DNA of 64,000 nucleotides, taken from the NCBI RefSeq assembly GCF_009601505.1, contig NZ_WITC01000099.1, forward strand, positions 1 through 64,000. The letters are read 5' to 3'. The notes under the pieces were generated by a model. The model saw only the letters and a program-made list of their open reading frames with translations. It made no database searches and was not told the DNA's origin. This DNA comes from Sinorhizobium terangae. Lineage in GTDB: Bacteria > Pseudomonadota > Alphaproteobacteria > Rhizobiales > Rhizobiaceae. The position numbers and the translations under genes were made by a program. Position 1 is the stretch's first letter. Every line of letters begins with the position of its first letter. Shown one piece after another: positions 31,394-40,290 of the stretch.

Positions 31394-32404
31394 TCAGTTC
31401 CCGCTGCCTCCCGCAATGGTCACGCGCGTGCCCTCGGCAAGCTCGGCGGGGAAGGGGGAGATGACCTGTGCCGTTTCCTCAAGTCCCGAAAGTACCTCGA
31501 CGCCGCCCGTGCCGCGTATGCCGGTTTCGATCTCGCGCAAGCGCACGTCACCTCCCTCGACCACGGCGACACGCTTGCCGCTGATGGCGCCCGAGGGAAG
31601 GATCAACGTGTCCGGCGACTGGCGCACGATCACGTTGACATCGGTGGACATGCCGATCCTGAGCGGCGTGTCGTCGGGCAGGCGGAAGCGGACGCGGTAG
31701 GTCTTCGTCACCGGATCGCCCTTCGGCGTGATGATGTCGACGACCGCCTCCAACTCACGCCCGGGAAACGCGTCGGACCGCAGCAGCGCCCGCTGGCCCA
31801 CCTCGACGCGCGGAATGTCCTCCTCGTTCACTTCGGCCGTGACGATCAGGGGCTTCGGTTCGCCGACCCAGAAGAGCACGGTCCCGAGCTCCGCGACCTC
31901 GCCGATCTCACCATCCTGGCGCAGCACCTGGCCGGCGCTCGGCGCGCGCAGCACGTAATTCGCGAGCCGCGCCTGCTGGGCGGCCACCAGCGCTTCCAAT
32001 TGCGCCACTTCGGTACGGGCCCTGTCGACCTCCTGGACGCTGGCCGTGTTGCGTGCCGAAAGCGCGAGCTTGCGGCGATACTCCTCCTGCGCCAGCGACA
32101 GCCGCGCCTGGAGTTCACCGCGCGTGGCGCGCGCCTCAGTGTCGTCGAGGCGTGCGAGCACATGGTCCTTTTCCACGCGCTCCCCCTCGCAATTGCACTG
32201 TTCGACGATCCGCTCGCGCACGGTAGGGGTAACCTTGGCCCAGATGCGAGGTTCCACGACGCCGCTCGCATAGACGATTTCGGCCGCATCGCCACGCTTG
32301 GGCTTGACCACGGTCACGGGTGCCGGACGGGAGATGTACCAATAAGCCGCCGCACCCACCGCCGCGGCCATTGCAATACCGATTGCGTAACGCTTCAACC
32401 GCAC
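31394..32404 (-). CDS. HlyD-family periplasmic adaptor
   Basis: A membrane-fusion protein of about 336 residues: one membrane anchor (YAIGIAMAAAVGAAAYWYI), lipoyl halves around RIVEQCNCEGERVEKD and LRAPSAGQVLRQDGEIGEV, a coiled-coil hairpin between them, and a beta-barrel with VNVIVRQ and LPSGAI. The GTG at 32404 is preferred (GGAGAG four bases before it); the frame stays open to a start at 32485. It is divergent from the TetR-type gene across a perfect operator. Confidence 0.88.
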   Translation of the reverse strand: MRLKRYAIGIAMAAAVGAAAYWYISRPAPVTVVKPKRGDAAEIVYASGVVEPRIWAKVTPTVRERIVEQCNCEGERVEKDHVLARLDDTEARATRGELQARLSLAQEEYRRKLALSARNTASVQEVDRARTEVAQLEALVAAQQARLANYVLRAPSAGQVLRQDGEIGEVAELGTVLFWVGEPKPLIVTAEVNEEDIPRVEVGQRALLRSDAFPGRELEAVVDIITPKGDPVTKTYRVRFRLPDDTPLRIGMSTDVNVIVRQSPDTLILPSGAISGKRVAVVEGGDVRLREIETGIRGTGGVEVLSGLEETAQVISPFPAELAEGTRVTIAGGSGN

Positions 32405-32512
32405 GAATCTCTCCACGAACCCGAATGCCTTGCGCCTTGCCGATCTAAACGCGCAAACGGCGCAGAAGACTTTGATCTGGAGCATTCCACTTTAACGCAG
32501 ACGCACTCTAGC

Positions 32513-32535
32513 AATAGACCGACCGTCGGTCTATT
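32513..32535. promoter_or_regulatory. 23-bp perfect palindromic operator between exporter and TetR gene
   Basis: Arms AATAGACCGAC and GTCGGTCTATT are exact reverse complements around one central base. The site lies in the divergent region between the hlyD-type and tetR-type genes, where a TetR dimer would control both. Confidence 0.75.
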
Positions 32536-32605
32536 ATCAAGTCATACTTCCACTGCGGGTTTCGCGCGGCCCGATATCGCTAACGCTCCCATTCCAGGAC
32601 GACCG

Positions 32606-33292
32606 ATGGCTCGAATTAAAAAATCGCCGGATGTTCGAACGAATGAGCTGATCGATTGCGCGCAGCGTCTCTTTTTCGAACACGGATACGAGAATACGAC
32701 TGTCAATGACGTCATCCGGGAGGTGGGCCTGTCCAAGGGTGCCTTCTACCACTACTTCGCGTCGAAAGAGGCGCTGCTGGAGGCGGTGGCGGCGCGAATG
32801 GCCCGCCAGAGCCTGGACGAAATGCGGCCGCTTCTCGAAGATCCATCGCTCGACGCCGTTGGCCGCCTGAACGCGCTTTTTGCCAGCTCCCGGCGCATGA
32901 AGGTGGACATGGCCCCGCAATTGAAGAACACCTTCGATGCGCTGTTCAAGCCGGAAAACATCGTGCTTTACCACCGCATCGACGAGGCGTTGACCGCCGT
33001 CACCCTGCCGTTCATGACCGAAATCCTGCGGCGTGGCCAAGAGGAGGGAAGCCTCGATGCGCCCGATCCCGAAGCGATGGCGCTGATGCTGCTTAACCTA
33101 CGACTGGGTGTCGCCAAGGTCATGCACCGCGCCCTGCAGCAGGCGGAAGCCGGCGACGTCGAGAGCGCGGCGGCCATGCTCGATAGCTGGATGCAAAGCT
33201 ATGGTCTGGCCGTAGAGCGGACCTTGAAGCTCCCCGAAGGATCGATCCAGGTCACGGAACCGGGCTTTGCCCGTGCGTTTCTCGCCGCCTAG
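32606..33292 (+). CDS. TetR-family regulator of the divergent exporter
   Basis: A 228-residue protein. The helix-turn-helix (TVNDVIREVGLSKGAFYHYF, about 32-51) is followed by a helical ligand domain with RMARQSLDEMRPLLED and LNLRLGVAKVMHRALQQAE. AGGA lies seven bases before the ATG at 32606; a very long open frame upstream is only antisense to the adaptor gene. A perfect 23-bp operator lies about 71 bases upstream. It ends three bases from the convergent RES gene. Confidence 0.92.
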   Translation: MARIKKSPDVRTNELIDCAQRLFFEHGYENTTVNDVIREVGLSKGAFYHYFASKEALLEAVAARMARQSLDEMRPLLEDPSLDAVGRLNALFASSRRMKVDMAPQLKNTFDALFKPENIVLYHRIDEALTAVTLPFMTEILRRGQEEGSLDAPDPEAMALMLLNLRLGVAKVMHRALQQAEAGDVESAAAMLDSWMQSYGLAVERTLKLPEGSIQVTEPGFARAFLAA

Positions 33293-33295
33293 GCC

Positions 33296-33985
33296 TTACA
33301 TCTGGGACAAGATGCGGGGCGCCGGCGAGCCTGTCCATTCGAAGGTTATCGTGCGGCCCTGGCGGATGTTCTGGATGACGGAGGGGCGGAACACGGCGAG
33401 GCATTCGCCCTCGGGGTGGCGGGCCGAGGGATAGATCACGCCGTTGCCTCCCTTGGCGAGGATGGTGCCGGCGAGCGCCTGGCCGGCCGGATAGGCGATC
33501 GCCGGATCGGGATCGAGATAGGCCGCACCCCTTTCGCCACGCACGTCATGGAAGCGGCAGAGGAAACCGGCGATCAGTTCCCGATAATGGCCGAGGTCGT
33601 TGAAATTTCCGGCGTCGCGGAGCGCCCGCGTACGGTGGAAGATGATTTCCGCCTGGCAGGTCTCGCTTGCGAGCGCCCCGAAGGCGCAATACCAGGCGCC
33701 GCGCTCCTCGCCATTGAAGCGGTTGCCCGGCGGGCGGGCATGGCAGAACGCGGCGTTGATGAGCGACCAGCCATAGCCGAAGGATTCGTTGAGCAGTTCG
33801 GCGGGGCTGACGCCCGACGGCAGCGCGACGGGACTCAGCCGTGCCGAGGTCTGCGCCTCCAGCCGGTTGAGGATTTCAATCTCATCCTCGTTGTCGCAAA
33901 GCGGAGTGACCGCCGGTTCGTCGATATAGGCGGTGGATATCAGCCGGACGGTGGCGGGATCGGTGAAGTCGATTTCGGGGATCAT
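33296..33985 (-). CDS. RES-domain toxin of a RES-Xre module
   Basis: A 229-residue protein carrying the RES domain. Candidate conserved residues are Arg89 or Arg95 (GNRFNGEERGAWYC), Glu113 (ETCQAEIIFH) and Ser187 (IYPSARHPEG), in the order that names the family. Known RES toxins degrade or modify NAD+, stopping growth. Its ATG overlaps the antitoxin stop (ATGA), so the two are coupled. The longer frame to 34111 is antitoxin sequence in another frame. Confidence 0.85.
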   Translation of the reverse strand: MIPEIDFTDPATVRLISTAYIDEPAVTPLCDNEDEIEILNRLEAQTSARLSPVALPSGVSPAELLNESFGYGWSLINAAFCHARPPGNRFNGEERGAWYCAFGALASETCQAEIIFHRTRALRDAGNFNDLGHYRELIAGFLCRFHDVRGERGAAYLDPDPAIAYPAGQALAGTILAKGGNGVIYPSARHPEGECLAVFRPSVIQNIRQGRTITFEWTGSPAPRILSQM

Positions 33986-34386
33986 AGCCCACCGCGCAGG
34001 CCGTCGACATAGCGGCGGACGCGGAGCATCTGAGGGATGCCGCCCTCGATCATCGTGGCGACCGGCGTCTTGCCGTTGAAAACCGGGCCGGTGTTGGCCG
34101 ATTTCGGCCAATCATAGGTGAGGGGGCCGTTGAAGAAGAGGCGCAGTCCCTTGAAGATGCCGACGATCAGGCTCGCGCGCGTGCGCTTGTCCTGGTCGAG
34201 CTTGCCCCGGAAGTCGCCGGCCTTCATGCGGTTCCAGGTGGCGATCGGCACGTCGAAGAGCTCGGCCGACTCCTTGTTGGTCAGCTTCCAGAACTCGCAG
34301 GCGCGCACCACCGCCTTGACGATGACGGCTTCTTCCTGTTTCGCCGCGCCCCGATCCGGGACTATTGCGGGCTGCGGGCTGGACAT
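33982..34386 (-). CDS. Xre/MbcA/ParS-like antitoxin (DUF2384)
   Basis: A 134-residue protein with an N-terminal helix-turn-helix-like region (ACEFWKLTNKESAELFDVPIATWNRMKAG in pieces, about 30-60) and the C-terminal toxin-binding part (LRLFFNGP, ANTGPVFNGKTPVATMIEGG) seen in RES-partner antitoxins. GAGGAG lies six bases before the ATG at 34386; an ATG at 34410 has no site. It neutralises the RES toxin and probably represses the operon at the palindrome at 34413-34426. Confidence 0.85.
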   Translation of the reverse strand: MSSPQPAIVPDRGAAKQEEAVIVKAVVRACEFWKLTNKESAELFDVPIATWNRMKAGDFRGKLDQDKRTRASLIVGIFKGLRLFFNGPLTYDWPKSANTGPVFNGKTPVATMIEGGIPQMLRVRRYVDGLRGGL

Positions 34387-34412
34387 GATCGTCTCCTCTG
34401 ATTTGCTCATCT

Positions 34413-34426
34413 ATATCATATGATAT
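34413..34426. promoter_or_regulatory. 14-bp palindrome upstream of the RES-Xre operon
   Basis: ATATCATATGATAT equals its reverse complement and ends 27 bases upstream of the antitoxin start. It is an AT-rich patch in a G+C-rich region, as expected for an operator overlapping a promoter. Confidence 0.55.
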
Positions 34427-34677
34427 CAACAGAGCATTTCAAGGGGCGGCGAGTTCATCGCCAAGTCGGTTGTGGCGCCCCAACTGACTTGACGGGTGGT
34501 GTACGTTGTCGGTCGCCATCGTCACCCGGACTGACCGCATCCCGGTCGGCCGTGCTTGGCAGCCGCACATGCATCGCCGCGCCTGCTCGGGGCGTGAGCA
34601 AGAACGCAATCCTAAATCTGGTGCCGTTCCGGGTTCAAACCTGATAAGTTTCATCTCTCGGAAGGAGAGGTTTTTCG

Positions 34678-36525
34678 ATGAAGCGTCGCCTCACCACGAT
34701 CCTTTCGGCCGACGTGGCCGGTTACAGTCGCCTCATGGGAACGAACGAGGCTGAAACGCTCGCGGCGCTGACGGCGCACCGGGCGGAGCTGGTGGACGCC
34801 ATGGTCGCGGACCATCAGGGGCGCATCGTCAAGCTGATCGGCGACGGCATGCTGGTCGAGTTCGAGAGCGTGGTGAGCGCCGTCGATTGCGCGGCCAAGA
34901 TCCAGCAGGGGATGCGTGCGCGCAATTCGGCCGTGCCGGTGGACCGGCGGATCGAGTTTCGCATCGGCGTCAACATCGGTGATGTGATCGTCGAGAACGA
35001 CGACATCTTCGGCGACGGCGTCAACATCGCGGCTCGGATCGAGAATTTCGCGAAACCAGGTGGTGTGGCGGTGTCGGCCGCGGTGCGCGAGCATGTCGGC
35101 AACCGGCTCGATCTGATTTTCGAGGATGCCGGCGAACAGCTCCTGAAGAACATCGAGCGGCCGGTCCGGGTGTACAACGTCGTTCTTGATGCTCCGCAAG
35201 CGGCAAGCGACCGGTCTGATCGGGTGCCGGCCGTGGCGCAAAAGCCGTCCATCGCCGTCCTGCCGTTCAACAATATGAGCGATGATCCCGCACAGGAGTA
35301 TTTTTCAGACGGTATCACCGAGGATATCATCACGGATCTCTCGAAAATCTCCGGCCTTTCCGTCGTCGCCCGGCACACGGTCTTCGCCTACAAGGGCACG
35401 CGGGTTACCGCGCAGCGCGTGGCGGCCGAACTCGGCGTCAGCTTCCTGCTGGAAGGAAGCGTGCGCAAGGCGGGCCAGCGCGTCCGCATCACCGGGCAAT
35501 TGATCGATGGCAGCGACGGACGGCACGTCTGGGCCGAACGTTATGATCGGGACCTCACGGACATTTTTGACATCCAGGACGAGATCACGCAGGCAATCGT
35601 CACGCAACTGAAGATCAGGCTGCTACCCAAAGAAAGGAAGGCGATCGAACAGCCTGTCACGGCGAGTGTCGAGGCCTATAACTACTGCCTCAAGGGGCGA
35701 GAGCTCTTCTATACGATGACGAAGGCATCCCTGCAGCATGCCCGGCGGATGTTCACTTACGCGGCGGAACTCGATCCGCGTTTTGCGCGTGCCTACGCCG
35801 GTATCGCGGACTGCGATTCCTTCCTGTGCGGATTCCACGGTGAGCATGTTCCGCCGGAATCGCTTCTTGAGACCTGCGCCAAGGCGCTGGAGCTCGATCC
35901 CGATCTGCCGGAGGTGCACGCATCGCACGGCTACGCGCTCTCGACGATCGGACGCCATGAGGAAGCGGTAGCTGCTTTCGAGCGCGCGCTTGCGCTCGAT
36001 CCGAATTCCCACGAGGCTCACTACTTCTATGCACGCCACTGTTTTGTCCGGCGCAATTTTGAAGAGTCCGTCGCGCACTTCGAGCGCGCCGCCGAAATCC
36101 GACCCGACGACTACCGCTCTCCGATCCTTGCAGGAAACGCGCTCGATCACCTCGGGCAGCTCGACAAGAAGGAAAGGCTAAGCAGGATCGGCCTCGAGCG
36201 CGTCGAGCGGAGCTTGGTGCAGCATCCGGAAAGCTCGGACGCCGCCCAACTCGGCGCGTGCGCATGCGCGGTGATGGGCGATCGCGATCGTGCGCTGGAA
36301 TTGGTCGCGCGGGTCAAGACGATCGATCCGGAGGATACGCACGCACGCTACAATATCGCCTGCGTCTATGCGCTGCTTGGAGAACAGGACCAGGCCATCG
36401 ATTTGCTGGAACAGTCTCTGCCGTTCGTTTCTCCGGAACTTCGCGCCTGGTTCCGCAACGATACCGATCTCGAGTCCATCCGCTCCCATCCGCGCTACGC
36501 GCAGCTTCTGAAAATGGCGGAGTAG
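34678..36525 (+). CDS. Class III adenylate cyclase with TolB-like and TPR regions
   Basis: A 615-residue protein. The N-terminal cyclase homology domain (about 1-170) has the metal-binding Asp12 in ADVAGYSRLMG and Asp56 in GDGMLVEF, plus FRIGVNIGDVIVE and GDGVNIAARIE. A TolB-N/FlgO-like segment follows (KPSIAVLPFNNMSDDPAQEYFSDGI region, about 190-320), then TPR-like helical repeats (about 350-600). This architecture is common in rhizobia, which carry many cyclases. It makes cAMP from ATP; the signal sensed by the C-terminal half is unknown. GGAAGGAGAGG precedes the ATG. It ends eight bases from a convergent reductase. Confidence 0.93.
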   Translation: MKRRLTTILSADVAGYSRLMGTNEAETLAALTAHRAELVDAMVADHQGRIVKLIGDGMLVEFESVVSAVDCAAKIQQGMRARNSAVPVDRRIEFRIGVNIGDVIVENDDIFGDGVNIAARIENFAKPGGVAVSAAVREHVGNRLDLIFEDAGEQLLKNIERPVRVYNVVLDAPQAASDRSDRVPAVAQKPSIAVLPFNNMSDDPAQEYFSDGITEDIITDLSKISGLSVVARHTVFAYKGTRVTAQRVAAELGVSFLLEGSVRKAGQRVRITGQLIDGSDGRHVWAERYDRDLTDIFDIQDEITQAIVTQLKIRLLPKERKAIEQPVTASVEAYNYCLKGRELFYTMTKASLQHARRMFTYAAELDPRFARAYAGIADCDSFLCGFHGEHVPPESLLETCAKALELDPDLPEVHASHGYALSTIGRHEEAVAAFERALALDPNSHEAHYFYARHCFVRRNFEESVAHFERAAEIRPDDYRSPILAGNALDHLGQLDKKERLSRIGLERVERSLVQHPESSDAAQLGACACAVMGDRDRALELVARVKTIDPEDTHARYNIACVYALLGEQDQAIDLLEQSLPFVSPELRAWFRNDTDLESIRSHPRYAQLLKMAE

Positions 36526-36533
36526 GACGCCCT

Positions 36534-37583
36534 TTAAACATGCGGCCCGAGCAACGACAGGTCGGCCTCGCCGAGGCGATCCTTGGCTGTCCATAGCTGG
36601 TGCCAATAGGGGTAGATGACCGGCGGCAGGCTGACGGCGTCGAGCAGCTCGCGCTCCTCCTCGGTAAGCTTGAGGCTGGCGGCGGCGAGATTGTCGCGGA
36701 ACTGTTCCTCCTTGCGCCCGCCGATGATGACGGAGGTCACACCCTTGCGGCCGATAAGCCAGGCGAGCGCCACCTGCGCGGGCGAGACGCCGCGCTCGGC
36801 GGCGATCGCCACCAGCATGTCGACGATCTTCCAAAGCCGCTCCTCGTCGCGGATCGGCGGCTCGTTCCAGCCGGCGAGCTGGCGCGTGCCTTCCGGCGTC
36901 TGGCCGCGCCGGTGCTTGCCGGAAAGCAGTCCGCCGGCGAGCGGGCTCCAGACGAGCACGCCGAGGCCCTGGTCGATCGCGATCGGGATCAACTCGTATT
37001 CGGCCTCGCGCGCTTCGAGCGTGTAGTGGATCTGCTGGCTGACGAAGCGCTGGCGATGCTCGTGGGCGCTGACGCCGAGCGCCTTCATGATGTGCCAGCC
37101 GGAATAGTTGGAGCAGCCGATGTAGCGCACCTTACCCTGGTTGACGAGCGTGTCCAGCGCGGCAATCGTCTCTTCGAGCGGCGTCTGGCCGTCCCATTGG
37201 TGCACCTGGTAGAGGTCGATGACATCCGTCTTCAGCCGCTTCAGGCTCGCCTCGCATTCGCTGATCAGGTGATGGCGCGAGAGGCCGCCGTCGTTCGGGC
37301 CGGGGCCCATGGAAAAGCGCGCCTTGGTGGCAATCAGCACGCCGTTCTTGCGCTTGCCGCCGAGGACTTCGCCGATGATCTCCTCCGATGCCCCGGCGGA
37401 ATAGATATTGGCGGTGTCGATCAGGTTGACGCCGGCATCGAGGCAGAGGTCGACATAGCGGCGGGCTTCGTCGAGGCCGACATTGCCGACCTGGGCGAAC
37501 TTCCCTTCGCCGCCGATGGTCATGGTGCCCATGGTGATCGTCGAGACTTTCAGGCCCGAGCGGCCGAGCAGACGGTATTCCAT
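36534..37583 (-). CDS. Aldo/keto reductase
   Basis: A 349-residue AKR-family oxidoreductase with GRSGLKVSTITMGTMTIGG, LIDTANIYSAGASEE (catalytic Asp and Tyr), ATKARFSMGPGPNDGGLSRHH, and YQVHQWD with the active-site His. It resembles the Tas/YajO-like branch. Substrate unknown. GGAAGG lies upstream of the ATG. A GST gene follows upstream on the same strand with a 71-base gap. Confidence 0.9.
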   Translation of the reverse strand: MEYRLLGRSGLKVSTITMGTMTIGGEGKFAQVGNVGLDEARRYVDLCLDAGVNLIDTANIYSAGASEEIIGEVLGGKRKNGVLIATKARFSMGPGPNDGGLSRHHLISECEASLKRLKTDVIDLYQVHQWDGQTPLEETIAALDTLVNQGKVRYIGCSNYSGWHIMKALGVSAHEHRQRFVSQQIHYTLEAREAEYELIPIAIDQGLGVLVWSPLAGGLLSGKHRRGQTPEGTRQLAGWNEPPIRDEERLWKIVDMLVAIAAERGVSPAQVALAWLIGRKGVTSVIIGGRKEEQFRDNLAAASLKLTEEERELLDAVSLPPVIYPYWHQLWTAKDRLGEADLSLLGPHV

Positions 37584-37654
37584 TTCCCGATCCTTCCGTG
37601 GTTTTCGACAGCGTCCTGTGCATTCCGTCGCATGATGTCACACAGCGCGCGACG

Positions 37655-38329
37655 TCAAAGGAAGCGCGCGGGAATCGCGTCATGGTAGGGAAACAGGGGG
37701 AAGTAAGGTCGCGCCTCCGCGAGCGTGCGCTGAAAAGAGGGGCGCTCGAGCAGCCGCTCGAAATAGGCGGCGAGATTGGGATGCGTGCCGTCGAAAGGCA
37801 CGACGATGCCGGCATAGAAGAGGGCGGGGGCGGCGGCGCAATCGGCAATCGTGAAGCTCTCGCCGATCACGAAAGTCCTGTCGGCCACCTGCCGCTCAAG
37901 CATGTCATAGGCGACAGGCAGTGCCGCACGTGCATCGAGGACGCCGCGCCGGTCATTTTCACCCATCGCCCGCAGCTTGTCCGTGACGATCTTCTGCATC
38001 GGCACCTGGACATAGAGATCGAAGAAGCGATCCCAGAGCCGCGCTTCGAGGGCCTGCGCGGCGTCGAGCGGAATAAGCGGCCTCCTGCCGGGGTAGTGCC
38101 GCTCAAGATATTCGATGATGATCGAGGTTTCCGGCACCGTCTGGTGTCGGGCGTCGTCATGCAGAACCGGAATCTTGCCGACCGGCCAGAGATCGAGGAA
38201 GTGGGCGTGCTCGTCCGCATCAGCTAGGTCGACCAGCCGGCTTTCGAAGGGTGTTCCGGACTCATAGAGCGCGATCAGCACCTTGTGGCAGAAGGAGGCG
38301 AGCGGATGGAGATAGAGGGTAAGCGCCAT
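37655..38329 (-). CDS. Glutathione S-transferase
   Basis: A 224-residue GST. The thioredoxin-fold N-terminal domain has LYLHPLASFCHKVLIALYE (Ser/Cys near the glutathione thiol), GKIPVLHDD (cis-Pro) and ETSIIIEYLE (glutamyl-contact). The helical C-terminal domain has the capping motif ESFTIADCAAAPALFYA. Detoxification or isomerisation of an unknown substrate. Confidence 0.9.
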   Translation of the reverse strand: MALTLYLHPLASFCHKVLIALYESGTPFESRLVDLADADEHAHFLDLWPVGKIPVLHDDARHQTVPETSIIIEYLERHYPGRRPLIPLDAAQALEARLWDRFFDLYVQVPMQKIVTDKLRAMGENDRRGVLDARAALPVAYDMLERQVADRTFVIGESFTIADCAAAPALFYAGIVVPFDGTHPNLAAYFERLLERPSFQRTLAEARPYFPLFPYHDAIPARFL

Positions 38330-38484
38330 GTCGAAATCCCTTGTCTTCGGGCCGATGCCGTCGCGCCATGACTATAGGGCGCAATCGCGGTGGGAAAAAG
38401 GGGAGCCGGAGGGTTCCAGCCGCGGCGCGTCTCGCCGTGAGCAACTAGGGCTTCGGCTGCTTTTATCCGCGGCTTCCCCTTGCT

Positions 38485-38597
38485 CCGTCATCCTCGGGCT
38501 TTGACCCGAGGATCCAGAATCCAGCCGCCACTTCGGGCTCGCGACGTGTTGTCGGCTGCCTGTGCTTGGATCCTCGAGTCATGCCCGAGGATGACGG
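38485..38597. repeat. 113-bp nested palindromic repeat
   Basis: Perfect 15-bp terminal inverted repeats CCGTCATCCTCGGGC and GCCCGAGGATGACGG enclose inner arms ACCCGAGGATCCA and TGGATCCTCGAG. It lies between a GST and a TetR gene. A fragment of the same sequence sits at 44814-44835. It resembles rhizobial intergenic mosaic elements; family not checked. Confidence 0.75.
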
Positions 38598-38630
38598 TGG
38601 AGTACGAAGATGAAGAGAGAACCGACGCCG

Positions 38631-39206
38631 TCATGGCCCCGAAGACGATCCCGTGAACGCGGCAACGAAGCGGTCGAGGCTCTGGCGGACGTAGTCCTGC
38701 ACCGGCATGCGCGGGTCAAAACTCCACCAGAGAAGGGCGCCCTGCCATTGCGAGGCCATCATCAGGCCGATGCCGGCGGGGGCGGCCGGCACGCCGGCGA
38801 AGCGCGCATCGATCGCGTCAGACAGCACGCCACGCCAGTGCGCGCCACGGGCGCGGAGCGCCGGATCGCGCAGATCCTCGCGCAGGATCATGAGATCGTC
38901 AGCATAGGATTCGATGCCGCCATAATCGCCGGAAAGGCCGACCAAGAGCGCCACCGCGCCTTCAGGCGTCTTCGGTGTGCTCTCGGCCAGCTCAAGTGTC
39001 AGGCGGTCGAGCCGGTCCCAGGCCTGCGAGAGCGCCGCCTGGATGAGGCGGGTCTTGCTTTCGAAACGCTGCACCAGCGTCGAGGCGGAAAGGCCGCAGC
39101 CGGCAGAGAGCGCTGCGAAGGTCAACGCGTCCGGCCCTTGCCTGCGCATGATCGCGAGCGCCATGTCGAGCACGTCTTCGTCGGGCAAGGTTTTGGGGCG
39201 AGGCAT
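38631..39206 (-). CDS. TetR-family regulator
   Basis: A 191-residue protein with an N-terminal helix-turn-helix (LTFAALSAGCGLSASTLVQRFESK, about 28-51) and a helical ligand domain with an unusual Trp-rich patch (SQWQGALLWWSFDPRMP). It is divergent from the SDR gene at 39291, its likely target, with an imperfect inverted repeat between them. Confidence 0.88.
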   Translation of the reverse strand: MPRPKTLPDEDVLDMALAIMRRQGPDALTFAALSAGCGLSASTLVQRFESKTRLIQAALSQAWDRLDRLTLELAESTPKTPEGAVALLVGLSGDYGGIESYADDLMILREDLRDPALRARGAHWRGVLSDAIDARFAGVPAAPAGIGLMMASQWQGALLWWSFDPRMPVQDYVRQSLDRFVAAFTGSSSGP

Positions 39207-39221
39207 TTTGGGACCTTTATT

Positions 39222-39243
39222 TATAACCGAATAAGCGTTTATA
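39222..39243. promoter_or_regulatory. Imperfect operator between TetR and SDR genes
   Basis: TATAACCG and CGTTTATA are inverted repeats with one mismatch and a six-base spacer, in the AT-rich divergent region. Confidence 0.35.
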
Positions 39244-39290
39244 TATAGAGCTCACGCCAAATGCCAGATCAATTTCGATGGGAGGAAGCG

Positions 39291-40199
39291 ATGTCGCTTA
39301 CGGGAAAAGTGGCGCTTGTGGCCGGCGGAACGCGCGGCGCCGGGCGCGGAATCGCGGTTGAACTCGGGGCAGCGGGTGCGACCGTCTATGTCACCGGGCG
39401 GACGACGCGCACGGAGCAATCGGAGTACCAACGGCCCGAGACGATCGAGGAGACGGCGGAGCGAGTGACAGCGGCAGGCGGCGTCGGGATCGCAGTCCAG
39501 GTCGACCATCTGCAGGCGGAGCAGGTGAGGGCGCTCGTCGACCGCATCCGCCAGGAACGGGGCCGGCTCGACATCCTCGTCAACGATATCTGGGGCGGCG
39601 AGCGGCTGTTCGAGTGGAACAAGCCGGTCTGGGACCACGATCTCGAAAACGGGCTGAGGATACTAAGGCTTGCGATCGACACGCACCTGATCACCGCGCA
39701 TTACGCGTTGCCGCTGATGATCGAGCGGCCGGGTGGTCTTCTCGTCGAGGTGACGGACGGAACGGCGGAGTACAATGCCGAACACTATCGGCTCTCGCCC
39801 TTCTACGATCTCGCCAAGGTCTCGGCGAACAGGATGGCCTGGGCGCATGCGAAGGATCTTGTGGCGCACGGCGCGACGGCGGTTTCGCTGACCCCCGGCT
39901 GGCTTCGCTCGGAAATGATGCTGGAGGCTTTCGGCGTCACGGAGGCCAACTGGCGCGACGCGGCTCAGAAGCAGCCGCACTTCGTCATCTCCGAGACGCC
40001 GCAGTTCGTCGGCCGCGCGGTCGCAGCACTCGCTGCCGACCCGGACACGGCCCGGTGGAACGGCAAGTCTCTTTCGAGCGGCGGCCTTGCCAAGGTCTAC
40101 GGCTTCACCGATATCGACGGCTCCCGGCCGGATTGCTGGCGCTACATGGACGAGGTGATGGATCCCGGCAAACCGGCGGACGCGACGGGATATCGATAA
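39291..40199 (+). CDS. Short-chain dehydrogenase/reductase
   Basis: A 302-residue SDR. The cofactor motif is VAGGTRGAGRGIAVEL, with Arg residues after strand 2 (TGRTTRTE) that favour NADPH. The usual catalytic YxxxK is present as YDLAKVSANRMAWAHA, and LTPGWLRSEMM follows. GGGAGGAAG precedes the ATG at 39291. Substrate unknown; divergent from a TetR-type gene. Confidence 0.9.
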   Translation: MSLTGKVALVAGGTRGAGRGIAVELGAAGATVYVTGRTTRTEQSEYQRPETIEETAERVTAAGGVGIAVQVDHLQAEQVRALVDRIRQERGRLDILVNDIWGGERLFEWNKPVWDHDLENGLRILRLAIDTHLITAHYALPLMIERPGGLLVEVTDGTAEYNAEHYRLSPFYDLAKVSANRMAWAHAKDLVAHGATAVSLTPGWLRSEMMLEAFGVTEANWRDAAQKQPHFVISETPQFVGRAVAALAADPDTARWNGKSLSSGGLAKVYGFTDIDGSRPDCWRYMDEVMDPGKPADATGYR

Positions 40200-40290
40200 G
40201 GCCATCGACGTCTGACCACCACCTTCCGCGCTCCCCTCGACCGGCGTATGATCGCGCCTTCGACATCTGTTTGACGGGAGGGCAGGCACG

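Noticed and set aside
31025-32605. Very long upstream extension of the TetR-family gene
   Set aside because: The frame is antisense to the permease and HlyD genes; the TetR protein has a good ribosome site and family N-terminus at 32606.
34620-34640. Second T-arm-like sequence (GGGTTCAAACC)
   Set aside because: No cloverleaf can be built from the flanks.
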